A DNA stretch of 64,000 nucleotides from Cyprinodon diabolis. Lineage: Eukaryota; Chordata; Actinopteri; Cyprinodontiformes; Cyprinodontidae. The DNA lies in assembly GCA_030533445.1 (NCBI GenBank), contig CM060072.1, positions 28,939,766 through 29,003,765 on the forward strand, given 5' to 3'. Under the pieces are notes generated by a model, which saw only the letters and a list, made by a program, of their open reading frames with translations, had not been told where the DNA came from and did not search any database. The stretch's first letter is position 1. Every line of letters starts with the position of its first letter. Below are positions 44,001 through 56,268 of the stretch, piece after piece. The position numbers and the translations under genes are program-made.

Positions 44001-45139
44001 TATGTGCAGCAGCACATGGTCACACTCCCACACAACAAAGAACCAATCAGAATCAACCACATTCCTTCCACTGGATGAACTGGATGCAGATCCTAGTCAT
44101 GAACGTCTAATAACCTAATTCAGTTTAAGTTAAAAGATAAAAGGGATCATTAATAAGTTACAATATTTACCAAAAAGTAAAAGGTTCCCATGTGTAAGTA
44201 TTTGCAGTTTTTACAATTGTAGAGATTTTTTTTTTTGCAAATGTGCATATTTTGTTGCTAATTATGGAGTTTCTGAATGTTTAGGGGTGTGGCTTCTGCT
44301 TCAGGGCTAGTCAGGTGATTGGAGTGGAGCCACACAATTTTTTGACCTCATTTACATTTCTCCTAATCTTCTTTTATATATTTTGATGTATATTTCATAC
44401 CTGTATCGTTTTGAAGTAAATGGACCCTAACAGCGTGTCATGATCTGACCCTAACAGCTGACCTTAATTATTCCCTTAATTCACCTGTCTATCTCAGCTC
44501 GCTTCCTAATCAGCGTTCATCTTGTTTATGGACATGAATGTCTTAATAATCCTTGACTGCTTGATTTGATTAAACTGTAATATTCTGCAAATTCAATGAT
44601 AAAACAATAAACAATTTGACTGTATACAACATGCGCACAAGCCAAAATACAAAGTTTTGGATTTTCTATCAGTTTTAGTTCAGAGCTGTGGTGGTTCCTT
44701 CATCTAAGGGTTACAGTTAGAAATGTTTTTAAAGCTCCACCCAGACCGGAGCTAGAGAAACAAAACCCACTGAACAAAGATTGGTGGAAAAGATATAGAA
44801 AAGAGAACATATTTTACGTCCAAACGATGTCTATTTTTTGTTAAATAGTGAAAGATCTATTCAACGTCCAGTATTGGACTAAAGTGGGGAAAAAATCAGA
44901 CTGACCAAACAGAGCCCAATTTTTTCAAGACTCTGATGGAGCGATCAGATTTAGCCTAAAAACCAACGTCTAAATGCCGTCTGGTGTTTAAGCGGAACAG
45001 TGGTGGCAGAATATTTCTTTATGCGTGATTACAAGTCTGTGAAATGAGGATAAAAATGCAATGAGGACCAAGAAACAGATTTTTGTCCAATATATTATAC
45101 ATTACATCACACTGATAAATGACTTTATGTGTTTTCCAG
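41100..45139. other. Upstream region of serpinh1, nothing coding recognised
   Basis: No convincing exon or repeat was identified in this AT-rich stretch. It probably holds the serpinh1 promoter and a noncoding first exon, but I could not place them. An aaccaatcag CCAAT-type motif stands at 44040-44049. Confidence 0.35.
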
Positions 45140-45160
45140 GTTCTCTGCCATTATACAACA

Positions 45161-45758
45161 ATGTGGCTAACATGTCTGGTGTCGTTGGCCCTTCTGAACA
45201 CAATAACCTCAGCTGCCACCGCGGCTTCAGCAGATAAAGTTCTCAGTAACCACGCCGCCATCCTGGCTGACAGCAGCGCCGATCTAGCTCTCAGCCTCTA
45301 CCTGAACATGGCAAAGGGAAAGGGCGTAGAGAACATCCTCATTTCCCCTGTGGTAGTGGCCTCCTCCCTGGGTCTGGTGGCTCTTGGGGGGAAGAGCTCC
45401 ACCACCTCAGAGGTGAAAAAAATCCTGAATGCAGCTAAACTTCAGGATGAACAGCTGCACGCTGGTTTTGAGGAGCTCCTCAGTGAACTGAGTGACCTAA
45501 AATCTCGTAATGTCACTTGGAAAATCGGTAGCCGGCTTTATGGGCCTAGCTCTGCAACCTTTGTAGATCACTTTGTGAAGAGCAGTAAGAAGCATTACAG
45601 ATGTGATCATTCCAAGATTAACTTCAGAGATAAAAAGAATGCGGTTAAGTTGATCAACGAGTGGGCCGCCAAGTCCACCGACGGCAAGCTGCCTGAAGTC
45701 ACCAAGGATGTGGAAAACATGGACGGGGCAATGATCATCAATGCTATGTATTTCAAAC
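45161..45758 (+). CDS. serpinh1: serpinh1 coding exon 1 (residues 1-199)
   Basis: Signal peptide and the N-terminal half of the serpin fold. Splice acceptor ttttccag at 45138-45139, donor AAAC|gtaagg, phase 1. Confidence 0.97.
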
Positions 45759-48700
45759 GTAAGGGTATAACCGTGTCTCTGTGAGATATTTAACTCTGTT
45801 CTGTAAAAAAATTCCAAATAAACCTGCCATTTCCTCACAGCTCACTGGGACGAGCAGTTTCACCCGACAATGGTGGACAATCGAGGGTTTCTGGTGTCCA
45901 GTAGCTACACAGTGTCATTACAGATGATGCATCGCACAGGTGGGTGAACTCTGACCTCTACATGAGCCAGTAGGTAGGCTGCAACAACAACACAGCCAAA
46001 AGTTGTCCTCCTCACTCTTAGAATGTTGGTGGAATATCATTTCTGATCATAAATTGATTAGCTGGATTCACAAATCACAGATATGAAACTAAACAATTTT
46101 ATTTAAAGGTACACTATGTAACTTTTAACCACTAGGGGCGCTAGACCTGTAACTGCCCATATTTTTCTCCTAATAAACATCTGTCATTGTCCCAAGTCTT
46201 CTGACCCACATGCAGAATACATTGAGGAGACAGGTAGGGCAGATTTAAGATTAGCTAAAGCTACAGTGTGTAATAATTACAGGGATATACGGTCAGAAAT
46301 GTAATATATTATACATAACTATGTTATTTATCATCATCTACGAGCTCAGCCTCTTAACCTTAATATTTGCGTTGCCTTAGAATTCGATATTTATAATTAC
46401 ATAGGAGCGGGTCTCGCAGCCATGGAGGCAGACATCTTTGCGCTTCGGCAGCGCAGAGCCAACAAACTAGCGATTGCGAGATCGCCCATTACGCTCGAAA
46501 GTAACTACGGCAAGTTGAGAGAGATGAACTGAGACGGTACTGAACACACAGACTAATGAAATACTATCTGTAAAATTATCTATGTAAACAAACCTCATCA
46601 CTTGAGAAGGTAGGTGATGCGGACGTCGTGGAAGACATTTTGTCCCGTAACGCTCGCCGTACTGTTGGGGGGAGAAGCGGTGGGGGGGAGATGTTCATGT
46701 TGCTGCAGTCTGCAGTCTGACCGCTAGATGTCGTTGAAAATTACACACTGTAGCTTTAAGAGTTAAGATTAGTTAAAATTAGTTAAGAATATCAAAAAAA
46801 CAAAGACGACATGCAGAGATTCTTCAGTTCGTCTGGAAAAGAAGGGAGCGTGAGATGAGAACGACAGCACTAAAAGGCTTCCCACCTGATACGTGCACGA
46901 TCCACCAAGGGGAGTGAGCGGTGCTGCGGAGGTCCGTAGGTGGGAAATAAACAAGCTTACAGTGGGGAAGGTGGCTGCCAAGTGGAAGGAGGCTCGTTGG
47001 TAGAGATTTAGACAGGGCTTGGCCAATTAGTCTTCGTGGTGGTGACGTAACAGTTAGCTGGGCGTATAATGAGCATGACGGCTTGAACTGAAGTGGGATT
47101 CTGAGCCTAACAGCCTCATACAGCTAACAGGAGTAAAGGCACAGAAACCACAGCAGCACCCTGTCAACATCGAAAATAATAACAAAGATCTATGACTGTA
47201 TACTAGGAGAAAAGTGTTAATTTACCAGTCTTATAATAAAGTTGAGGAAACAGAATCGGTTTTACATCTGGCTTCTTCTTCCAGTCTGCACCAACAAACA
47301 AACTCCTTTCCAAGATTGACTCTTGGTTTTCCTCAATCTCTTTCCCGTTTTCTCTTTTTAGCCTCCTCAAAAGGTTTAAACTTTTTCCTTGCCTCAACCA
47401 TGACCAGTAGTCAAGCAGACGGAAAAATAATAGAGCTAAAGCCTTAGCTCCATGACTATAAAAGAGCCTATGGCTGTAAAGTGATACATTCTTCTAGGTC
47501 ACATGACCTGGCCAATGACGGTGCGTCTTCTCTTAACTTACATAGTCGGTATTTCAAGAGGGGAGCCCCACTCGTAGCATTGATAGTGTCAAGCACTGTG
47601 TAGTGGCCTGAGGAACCATTTAAAATAACTCATATGCATCAACTCTGTAGGTCACAAAGTCTGTGGTGTGCCTTTAAAGGCATAGTTCAGATATTTTTTG
47701 TGAGGGTCCATTTCATGTAAAAATCATGATCAATGGATCCCTTGGTATTTTGTTCTGTAAGTTTTCTCACCTGAAAGAAAAAATTATGTTTAACCAAAAT
47801 TTTATTAATAAACACAGTTAATCAGTTTAATTGATTATTGAAATAATCATCAACTAATTTAGTAATCAATACATTGTTAACTGGAGTATACACTTTAAAA
47901 TATTTCTTTAGCTGACAGAGTGGCCATTTCTATAGCACCAAAAAGGAGGACATTTTACTGCAAATCAATAAATTACTAAGGTGTACATAAGAATCTGGTA
48001 TACTCTAATTTATAGTACAAATTTTTGGGGTTTAAAGAGAATGCTTGTGTAGCTGAATGGCATTTTAAAAAAAAGTTAATAAAATGTTGGTTCACAGTAT
48101 TTGTATTTAATTAGTTGTGGTGTTAAAAAAAAAAACACTGAACCACAAACCAACAAAAAACACAAACCAGAAAAAAATCCAACAGAACATTTACAGGTGC
48201 TAAATGCAAAGATAGCTGAGCTGCAGTCATCGTCACAAAGCTGTGCTAGTGTCCCACATCATGACCAGCCTGTGCACAAAAACCGACCCTTAAAGGATTT
48301 AAATACAACATATGATTGAAACGATGCTCATAAAAAACAATATGCAGCAACAACAAAGACTGTTGAACCGTTTATATATTTGGTTCCTCCTGTTTAATGA
48401 AAGAAAAACCCACAAAGAACACAGAAAAGCTTTAAACTAATAAAAGTAATACATAAGAGTTATTTAAAAAATGAACAAAATGAAAGACAGACATTGCTTT
48501 TCCACCAAGCTTCAACAGAATTACTTTTAAAAATAAATTAATAAAAATAAGCCTGTGTAAAAAAAAAAGGGCTCGTCTGTAACATTCGGTAACAGAATTT
48601 ATTGATTATAAACACCTGTGATGCTAATTGTCGATTTAACGTGTCCCTTTGGTCAAATTATGTGGTATATATTAGGTATACCCTGAAATCTGTATCCCAA

Positions 48701-49482
48701 AAACAAATTTGTATACATTATAAGATTGTATTGGAGTATATCTTTATATACTTAAAGATGGAATTAAGAAAACAAATATTTGCTTTAAAGTTGAAGATAT
48801 TCCTCTAGTGTCAGGAGCGATGTAAGGCTGACATTTTTTACATTATTTTCTCAGGTCTTTTTGACTTCTACGATGACAACACCAATAAAGTGTATCTTCT
48901 TAGCATGCCTTTGGCTCATAAGCTGTCCACAATGGTGCTGATCATGCCCTACCATGTGGAGCCCCTGCAGAGACTAGAGAAGATGCTGAACAAAAAGCAG
49001 CTGGACACCTGGATGGGGAAGATGAAGCAGACAGTGGTGGCTGTTTCTCTGCCCAAAGTCAATATGGAAGTTAGTCACAACCTGCAGGTAAAACATGCAA
49101 CACTTTATGAAGCTCGGTTTGAAAGAAATTCAGAACCATGACCTTTTAGTTACACAGACTTTTTCTGCTACTTCTTTAGAAGCAGCTTCAGGAGCTTGGT
49201 CTCACCGAGGCTGTGAACAGATCCAAAGCAGACCTCTCCAACATCTCTGGGAAGAAGGATCTGTACCTGTCTGCCGTGCTCCATGCTGCTGCTTTGGAAT
49301 GGGACACTCATGGAAATGAAATTGATACCAGCATCTTTGGATCAGACAAACTAAAAAACCCTAAGCTCTTCTATGCCGACCATCCTTTTGTTTTCCTTGT
49401 CAAGGACAAAAAGACTAATTCAGTCCTGTTCATTGGCCGAGTGGTGAGGCCAAAAGGAGAAAAAATGAGAGATGAATTATAG
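45161..49482 (+). CDS. serpinh1: Serpin H1 (Hsp47, collagen-specific ER chaperone), four coding exons
   Basis: ER-resident, non-inhibitory serpin that binds folded procollagen helices and releases them at lower pH. Exons 45161-45758, 45841-45939, 48855-49087, 49180-49482 join in phase to 410 residues; human is 418. The start [12 protein letters not shown] is a signal peptide; an in-frame ATG 42 bp upstream lies before the splice acceptor at 45138-45139 and is rejected. Family blocks: [20 protein letters not shown] (glycosylation, N117), [95 protein letters not shown]. Residues known to contact collagen are kept (R231, Y375, D377 here). It ends RDEL for ER retrieval. Teleosts have serpinh1a and serpinh1b; which this is was not settled. 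Confidence 0.97.
45841..45939 (+). CDS. serpinh1: serpinh1 coding exon 2 (residues 200-232)
   Basis: PHWDEQFHP...[21 protein letters not shown]. Acceptor cctcacag, donor ACAG|gtgggt, phase 1. The following intron carries a recent MITE. Confidence 0.97.
46104..47690. repeat. Possible outer element hosting MITE copy B
   Basis: The left edge, tttaaaggtacactatgtaa, and the right edge, gtggtgtgcctttaaagg, are roughly inverted. The interior includes the 499-bp MITE and no recognised gene. Boundaries are uncertain. Confidence 0.35.
46258..46756. mobile_element. 499-bp MITE, copy B
   Basis: Same ends (AAGCTACAGTGTGTAAT) and TA flanks as 35622-36122, in the same orientation, in the second coding intron of serpinh1. 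Confidence 0.85.
47800..47990. repeat. Partial copy of a TAGGGCTG-type MITE
   Basis: attgattattgaaataatca and tttctttagctgacagag also occur in the fuller copy at 63003-63354. Confidence 0.6.
48855..49087 (+). CDS. serpinh1: serpinh1 coding exon 3 (residues 233-310)
   Basis: [20 protein letters not shown]...QLDTWMGKM...[14 protein letters not shown]. Acceptor tctcag, donor CTGCAG|gtaaaa, phase 0. Confidence 0.97.
49180..49482 (+). CDS. serpinh1: serpinh1 coding exon 4 (residues 311-410 and stop)
   Basis: [12 protein letters not shown]...[11 protein letters not shown]...[13 protein letters not shown]...[14 protein letters not shown], then TAG. The RDEL tail fixes ER residence. Confidence 0.98.
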   Translation, partial: KQLQELGLTEAVNRSKADLSNISGKKDLYLSAVLHAAALEWDTHGNEIDTSIFGSDKLKNPKLFYADHPFVFLVKDKKTNSVLFIGRVVRPKGEKMRDEL

Positions 49483-49832
49483 ATGATCCAACGAGTCATT
49501 GCGGATATTCTGGGTATTTCTAAGATCCTATAATTGGTATAATTCCAAGCATTTGAAAACACAAAATGAAGGATTTGTTTTAAAGTATTTTCCCAAATGA
49601 GTTTTTAACTTGATATATCATAAGACATTAAATAGGTGGATATACTGAACTATGGAAGGAAAACATAATTTTTTATATGTTTGTGTGAACAACAAGGGTT
49701 TCTTTTTCAATTCCAGGAACTTTGCTCAAATTTCCTGAAGAAAAAACTGCCCAAAATTTTGTTTTCTTTGTACTGTTGCAGTCTATTTATTTTTTTGTTT
49801 TATTCAGGAACTCCAGATGCACTTGCCCACAT

Positions 49833-49838
49833 AATAAA
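49833..49838 (+). terminator. Likely serpinh1 polyadenylation signal
   Basis: AATAAA about 350 bases after the stop; it lies before the solo LTR at 49928. Confidence 0.5.
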
Positions 49839-49927
49839 GCTAACGAATAATAAAAAAAATAAACCAAACTATTTATGACTTTTAAAAGAGGAAATTTTAA
49901 TTTGATTAAAAAGAATAAAAGTCTGTG

Positions 49928-50364
49928 TGTTATAGTTTTTATGTTTTTATTTTTTTGGGACTTTCAGTTTTTAGTTTTCAGTTAACAATCATTCTGTTTT
50001 GTGGATCTTTGGTTTATTTCCCATTTTTAAGCAGGCTTTAGTTACTCTCTGTTGCCCCCATATGCCTGTCTCCTTCCCCCTAGCTCCTTTCAAGTCTCTT
50101 CCATCCACACCTGCTCCATATCCGTCGGTTACACCAGCCTTTGTTCTGTCTCCCATATATATTCTCCCTGTGCAGTTCTTCAGTGCTGTTTCCTTTTGGT
50201 TGTTGCTTCCCCATCTCTGGCTCCCCACCTAAGTTTTCCTGATGTTTGCTGCTTTTTGATTCTAATTATTTTTATGTTTTTGGATGTTTGCCTCAGTTTC
50301 TCTTCACTAAGCCAACTCATCTCTGAATTTGGGTTGTCAAGCAACCTCTCCCCTCACCATGACA
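49928..50364 (+). mobile_element. Solo LTR, copy 2
   Basis: Runs TGTTATAG to CCATGACA with a perfect 5-bp duplication, CTGTG, at 49923-49927 and 50365-50369. It shares tctgttgcc, ccacacctgctcc and cccatatata with copy 1 at 11584-12006 but is clearly diverged from it. It sits just behind the serpinh1 polyadenylation signal. Confidence 0.83.
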
Positions 50365-50851
50365 CTGTGCCACATTTCAATTTGAGACAAACAAGCCCAT
50401 TTCAATTATTATTTATTCCTTGAAGTATAGAAATTTATGGCAGCAATATCTCTAGGTGAAGTTTATGCTGATAATGTTTAAAATTAATCACGAGCCTTTA
50501 GAATAAAGAGACAAGGAATGAATATTATTTGTTGAGGGAAGATGACCAAAGATCACTTGATCAGAACGCTGCAAAAGTTACTGGAGCGTGAGCCAATATA
50601 TTAAATGATTAAATAAATGCTTGAATAAGATGATTTTGACTTTAACTTTGTCATTTTATTAAATTTAACAGTGGGCTATATAAGCAGGCCATTGGTTAAT
50701 CTCTCTGCCCTCCTCAGCGCTCAGTCTTCACTCCCATCACTGTTTAGTTAGTAAACCATCTAGGAGCCCAAGTCACATCATGTGTGCTATAGAAATCTTT
50801 GAGAGGCTTGGAGTTTCTACTAGGATGCAGCAAAATGCAGAAAAATATGGG

Positions 50852-50969
50852 TATATATAAGGCAGCTAGTGCTACAGCGAAAGCAGACCCATCAGCAGCT
50901 GAGAAGGGAGCAGAGCAGAGACCGAGCAGGCTGCCAAGTTAATGCTCAGCAGCAGATGAGGAGAGGAAG
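50852..50969 (+). promoter_or_regulatory. Possible orphan TATA promoter and noncoding first exon
   Basis: TATATATAAGG at 50852-50862 is followed by a purine-rich transcript-like stretch ending GAGGAAG|gtaaag (donor at 50970). A second TATA-like ctatataagc is at about 50676-50685. The only ATG in the stretch stops after five codons. No downstream partner exon was found. Confidence 0.3.
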
Positions 50970-51548
50970 GTAAAGTTGTAGGTTTTCTCTGAGGTAATAG
51001 TATGATTGTCCGTCAGGATTTATTTAGACATCTTTCTCCTCCTTCATCCATCTTCTCCACATTCATGGATGCATGACAGAAGCATCTGCTTCTATGTGAT
51101 TCTCCCAGTTAACTAATCATGCAGGAGACAAATGCTTTTCTGTTTCCTCAAAGTTTACAGAGTCGGCTTTTCCTCTCAGTGAAAGAGATACCTGGTGATG
51201 GCTCCTAGGCAGGCTCCCTGTAGGCTCATTTGTATACTGATTGCTTATTGGTCATTTAATAGAAGGAGTGGGGCAGGAGTTTGGGCAGATTGACAGGAGG
51301 AGGGGCCCATTGTCCACCTGTGTACAATGTACAATGCCCAGCTCAACCTCAGAGATGTACCTCAGAGCGCCTCCTCCTGCCCCAGTGGATAGCCGGCATT
51401 GCACACTCTGAAACAGGATTTAGACTTGCTTGTTCTAATCTTACCTCTGGTTTTTTATACTTATAGAAAATGTAATATTTAATGATTTTGCAGGAAAACC
51501 TCTTCATTACCAATTTGCACATTTGCAAACTGACTTACAGATTTTTGT

Positions 51549-52351
51549 TACCGTAAATTATCTAATATTGGCCTGTATTCCATTAGCGGCCGGGTCTCTA
51601 ATAATGGCCTGTCTGGCTGTCGGCAGAGGTAAATAGTGGCCGGACTCTTATACAGGTCGGGGCTATTATTAAAACCAACGATGTTCCTGGGCAGTCCTCA
51701 ACAACTTGTGATAGTAACATACAAGTACCACAGGGGGGCAATGTTTGCTAACAAATCCAAGCCATTAGCATGGGAAGTCCCATCCTTACACGGAGATCAT
51801 AGTGGCCTTTCACAATCGTTTTGATCTGAAAGACAAATGTGATTACGGGTAGGTCTGGAGGTAACCAGGCAGCGTTAAAATGACAGATTTTCGTTGGTCT
51901 TCGTTGTTCTAAATTTACCTTGAAATATATGATACTGGTAGCCAACTTCCACTTAGCCTGCCTCAAATAAAATTTCGCTATGATGGCAGAGCAGTTTCCA
52001 TTAATTTTTTTTTAAACTTTGTTTAGCAAGTCAGTTTGGCCAAGATTCCACTCTGCCACTCTTTTTTTTTTTTTTTGTATTGCCGTTCAGAAAAATTGCA
52101 GCTGCTGGAAGATCTCTGAATAATGTTCTGTATACCGTTATGGTAACTGTACTTTTTCAATAAATTAACCTAGTATTTTATCGGTTCAAAGAGACACAAA
52201 ATCTGTTTTTTATTCATTCCACTGGTCGTCTGTTTTGATCAAATAGAAATAGAGGCCTGCCTCTAATTCTGGCCTCCTTCCAATAATGGTCTGGACCAAG
52301 ATGCACCTGAGTAAAATAAAAGCCCCGGCCTATATTAGAGGATTTACGGTA
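51549..52351. mobile_element. MITE with TACCGTAAAT ends
   Basis: TACCGTAAATTATCTAATAT at the left is mirrored by a TACCGTAAATCCTCTAATAT inverse at the right, each continuing into ggcc-rich sequence. It is inserted just before a LINE tail. No coding frame. Confidence 0.75.
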
Positions 52352-52352
52352 T

Positions 52353-52840
52353 TTATCCTTCTCACATATAAAGCCTTAAATGGCCAAGCTCCGTCTTATA
52401 TCAGAGATCTGATTGTTCCTAACAGACCACTTTGCTCTAATCTGCAGGTTTACTAGTGGTTCCTAGTATTTATTAAAGTAGAATGGGAGGCAGATCTTAG
52501 ACTTCTGGGGGACATAGGGACCCCTTTTTCATCATCACCACTCTGCAGAATCTTTTAGTTCAATCTCTACGATATGCTTTTTCTCATAGTAGCTTCATCT
52601 GGTCTGTTCCTGTTTGGCTGTTACACCATCCTGGAGAGAAATATCAGCTGTGCCATCAACACCTTTGTTTATAGATGTTGCAGCTTGGCCTGTTTTTCAA
52701 TATACTGCAGTCCTGTTTCTCCTGTGACTGGCCGGATGTGCTCTCTTCATCCTCTGACATGGGAGTTGGCTCGGAGCTCGTTTGCCTGGCTGTGTGTTTC
52801 CTGGATGGGGCCGCCTTTTACAGTTGCCTTTTGTATCTCT
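52353..52840 (+). repeat. LINE 3' region, left half
   Basis: Worn coding end (SHIKALNGQAPSYIRDLIV in one frame), then a 3' UTR with gtctgttcctgtttggctgt. Interrupted at 52840 by a Harbinger element and resumed at 54025. Confidence 0.75.
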
Positions 52841-54021
52841 GAGCCGGATTTATCAAGATCCAATTTTGCGTGCATTAATTTGCGCTCGCAAACTGGAATT
52901 TTGCGCGGGGGGCTGAACCATGGTTTGCTGGTGATTTAACAAGAGCGATTGCGTAACTGGTGGCAGGTGCAAAACTGTTGGAGACGCCCTATTTAAATGA
53001 TGGTTTTGCGCGTTTTGTGGTTTGCGGCAAAGTAGTTTGTGCAAACTAGTGCATTAAGAAATTTTAATCTTACAGTGACACCCCCACCCCCTCCAAAAAA
53101 TAAATAAATATATATATTTATATAAACTTTGGCAACCTTTATTCCCTAAGGTGGTATGTGGCTGAATTTCTACTTCACTGCAGTAAAAAAAAAAACAACA
53201 AAAAAAAACAAAACAGGTGTTTTGTATTGGCCTGTAGAAAAATGCACATACCAAATGGCTCACAAGAAGTGACTGTGGATAAGATGACTGCCCGTACGCA
53301 TCCCCGCAGCATTGGCATGTTGCTCCACAGGCGCAAGGAGGAGGTCGCGGTTCTCCGTCAGGGCGACATGGCATTTAGAACGTCGGACAGCACTTCTGAG
53401 AAACGAGATTGGGAGATCCCAGATGCGAAAAAGTGTAATGTTGCAAGGAGTTTTGTGATATCTGGTATTGCGTGGGTCCTCCTTGTGGCTGGCTCCAAAT
53501 CCATTCGGAGTCCCCCCAACAGCTCCAAAATGGCAATGCTGGATAAACGATATGTTTTGATGATCGTTTCCTCGTTCATTGCAAAAATATTCACACGGAG
53601 TGAAAAAATGCGTTCTCTGCGTCTCCTTGCTTCATTTCGATGTCTCCTTCTTGCGACAATAACCGCTGCCATGTGTGTGCAATTACGCATACAGACCATT
53701 TGCACCTTCTTTTGAAACGTGTTAAATATAGAGTCAGATACCGTTAGCAAAATTGCTTTCAGGTTTAATAAATCACTTTGCGAGTGCTAAATTAATATAT
53801 TTACATGTTCTCCTCCCACAAGACGCACTTTTGCGTGTAAACGCCCCATATTGCATATTCATTGCAGAAAAATTACTAAATGGATAAGAGGCGCTATTTA
53901 GCACGTTTTAAAGACCAAATCCATTTAGCACGCTGTTGATAGATCAGTTTGTACATTTTTTTGCGTGCGCAGTGAAATAGTTCACGTTTTTATACACGCA
54001 AACCTTTGATCAATCCGGCCC
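52841..54021 (-). mobile_element. PIF/Harbinger DNA transposon with truncated transposase
   Basis: Ends GAGCCGGATTTATCAAG and, inverted, GGGCCGGATTGATCAAAG, with a 3-bp duplication TCT (52838-52840 and 54022-54024). The interrupted LINE tail reads across the site. Three-base duplications fit PIF/Harbinger. The minus-strand frame 53358-53750 encodes the N-terminal part of a HARBI1-like transposase: a basic stretch (ARRRHRNEARRRRERIF), then YRLSSIAILELLGGL, THAIPDITKLLATLHFFASG and a short helix-turn-helix-like end. No catalytic DDE part was found, so it is non-autonomous. Confidence 0.85.
53358..53750 (-). pseudogene. N-terminal fragment of a Harbinger (HARBI1-like) transposase
   Basis: 130 codons; full HARBI1-type transposases are about 350. 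The motif order, basic region, then L..L, then AIP....LLATLHFFASG, is that of the DNA-binding N-terminus. The frame stops before the first catalytic Asp region. Confidence 0.75.
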
Positions 54022-54024
54022 TCT

Positions 54025-54290
54025 GTTTCTGTCTCCTTGAACCCCAGCCTTGGCAGATAGCTGCTCACACTGAGCCTGGTTCTGCTGGAGGTTTTTCTTC
54101 CTCTTCAAAGAGAATTTTCCTCTCCACTGTCGCTACAGGCATGCTTAGAGTCAATGAGTCGATGCAATCAACTGGTTTTCCTTAGAAAAATATGACAATT
54201 TCACTGTATGATCTGGTGAACTGTAAAGTGCCTTGAGATGACGTGTTGCGAATTGGTGCTATATAAATAAACTGAATTGCATTTAATTGT
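54025..54290 (+). repeat. LINE 3' region, right half
   Basis: gtctccttgaaccccagcct, gagcctggttctgctggagg, and end ttggtgctatataaataaac. Best-kept copy of this tail in the window. Confidence 0.8.
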
Positions 54291-54299
54291 TATATCTTT

Positions 54300-56228
54300 C
54301 CTTCATTTTTTTCATCAGCAACCTGTTTTTTTTATCTCAATGAATGAATGAACCTCTGTGTGGACTCCATGCACCGCTCCACCATTTAAACTTCCCCTGA
54401 ACCACTAAGAGTGTAGAGATACTGGCCGTGTGTGAGTCCTACAGGGAGAAAGCTGGGATCACGGTTATCCCCAGAAATGCATCCCTCCCTCAAAGTTGGG
54501 GGTGGGGGTGTAGAATCAAAGATTATATCTTCGCTATTGTCTCATATGAACATAAACATGAACACTGCACCGTTATATGGGCTCTCCATGCTTTGGGCAC
54601 AGGAAGCGCTGATAGATGAATGGATGAGTGCAGTGAAAAAATCCCAAACCAACCTGCTTTTGCAGACCCTACTGCTGCATGTATGGACTTGTCTCACACA
54701 AGCCTACTATAAATCTAAAATTTATAAACATAGTTCAACAATAGTTAATATTTTGTCAAGGTAATTGGTTCACATTCCCATGCACTAAGTCTGATTCTTT
54801 GTAAGTTTATAAACTACTCTAGGCAGTGTGCGAAATACCTGTCAATATTTGGGGGGGTCCCCATCTACCGATTGTTTCGCAATACTGATCTAAATTTTCT
54901 CAATATGCAGTAGGCCTATAACATTACAAAGTCAGCTTTAATGTCAATTCTTTACATTCACCAGACATACAAGGACTTGAGAGGACGTTTCTCTTCACAA
55001 TAAAATATAAAATGTACAATAATATAAAATATGCAATACTTATGCTAGTGCAAAAAGGCAGATGGCAGCAGAAAAAATATTATTATTACCAATTATGTAA
55101 GATATAGCATTTGTTACAGTAACAGTGCAAAATAACAGTAAATAAATATAGTATTAATAGTAGTGCAGGAGACAGTTTGTCCGGAGTGATTTTTTTTTTG
55201 AGGGGGGCTCAGGTTCCTGACAGCTTGGTGGATGAAGATTTCTGTGAATCTGGTGGAGCGGGCAAGAGCCTGAACAGACAGTCTATGAAAACACACACAT
55301 GCACAAAGACTGTCTGTCTCTCTCTCTGTCTGTCTCTCTCTTTCATGCACGTACATGTCCTGCTTTAATCCAGTTTCTGACGAATGGAAATGGGTCGAAT
55401 TTGTCCAGAGGAGGTCCGTTAAGGTCCACAAACAGGAGTGAAGACCTGCTGTCTTTGTTGCCCGTGTTATTAACTGCGGAAAAGCACATGGCTAATTTGC
55501 ATACTCGAACAGGATTGGCTGACTCCACTTTGCAAAAAACAGAGCATATTTGTGAATAAAGGTTTTGAATTTTTATACTGGACATGTTGAGCTTAAAAAC
55601 ATTTTAGTGACCATTAGCGACAAAAAAATAATTTATGTCCTGCCCTTACTCTTAGGTTAGTAGGTAGATAACCATCATTTCCAATAACCACACCGTAAGC
55701 CTTTTCTTTGCATTTATTGGCTGGTATGGATGGATGAATGAATGGTAAAACTGCAACAAAGAAATAATGTGCATAAGTCTTTGTGTAAACAGGCACAATT
55801 CCAAATAAACAGACACAATGCTCCTAAATAATAAACTCAACATATTCCCTGAATATGTACTGAAACACATAATGACACAAACAACATGTTAACATTAGCC
55901 GCTAGCTAGCGGCATCGCTAATGGCTAGTTAGCGTGTATGCTAGCGTCTAGTTAGCGCGTATGCTAGCGTCTTTTTAAACTTCTCTTCTCGGTGACCTTT
56001 CTAGCAATAAAACCTCCTAAGGAACCAGAACATTTAATTTAATTTTTTTTTTTGACAAAATTGAAGACCCCCCTTAAATTTTGCTTTTGATGCTTTCAGG
56101 GGGTCTCATGGGTTAATCGTATTTCGCACTCTGACTCTAGGGTATATATGAGCTACTGTGTGTCTTGTGCTGTCTTTATTGAATTTGATGTAATATTAAA
56201 GCACCCATATATAGTATATGCTGTCATA

Positions 56229-56268
<40 letters not shown>

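Noticed and set aside
45119..45160. Upstream in-frame ATG of serpinh1
   Set aside because: It precedes the splice acceptor at 45138-45139 and would hide the signal peptide.
45497..45838. 113-codon frame on the minus strand
   Set aside because: Antisense shadow of serpinh1 exon 1; no domain and no splice support.
53158..53715. 185-codon plus-strand frame in the Harbinger element
   Set aside because: Antisense shadow of the transposase fragment at 53358-53750.
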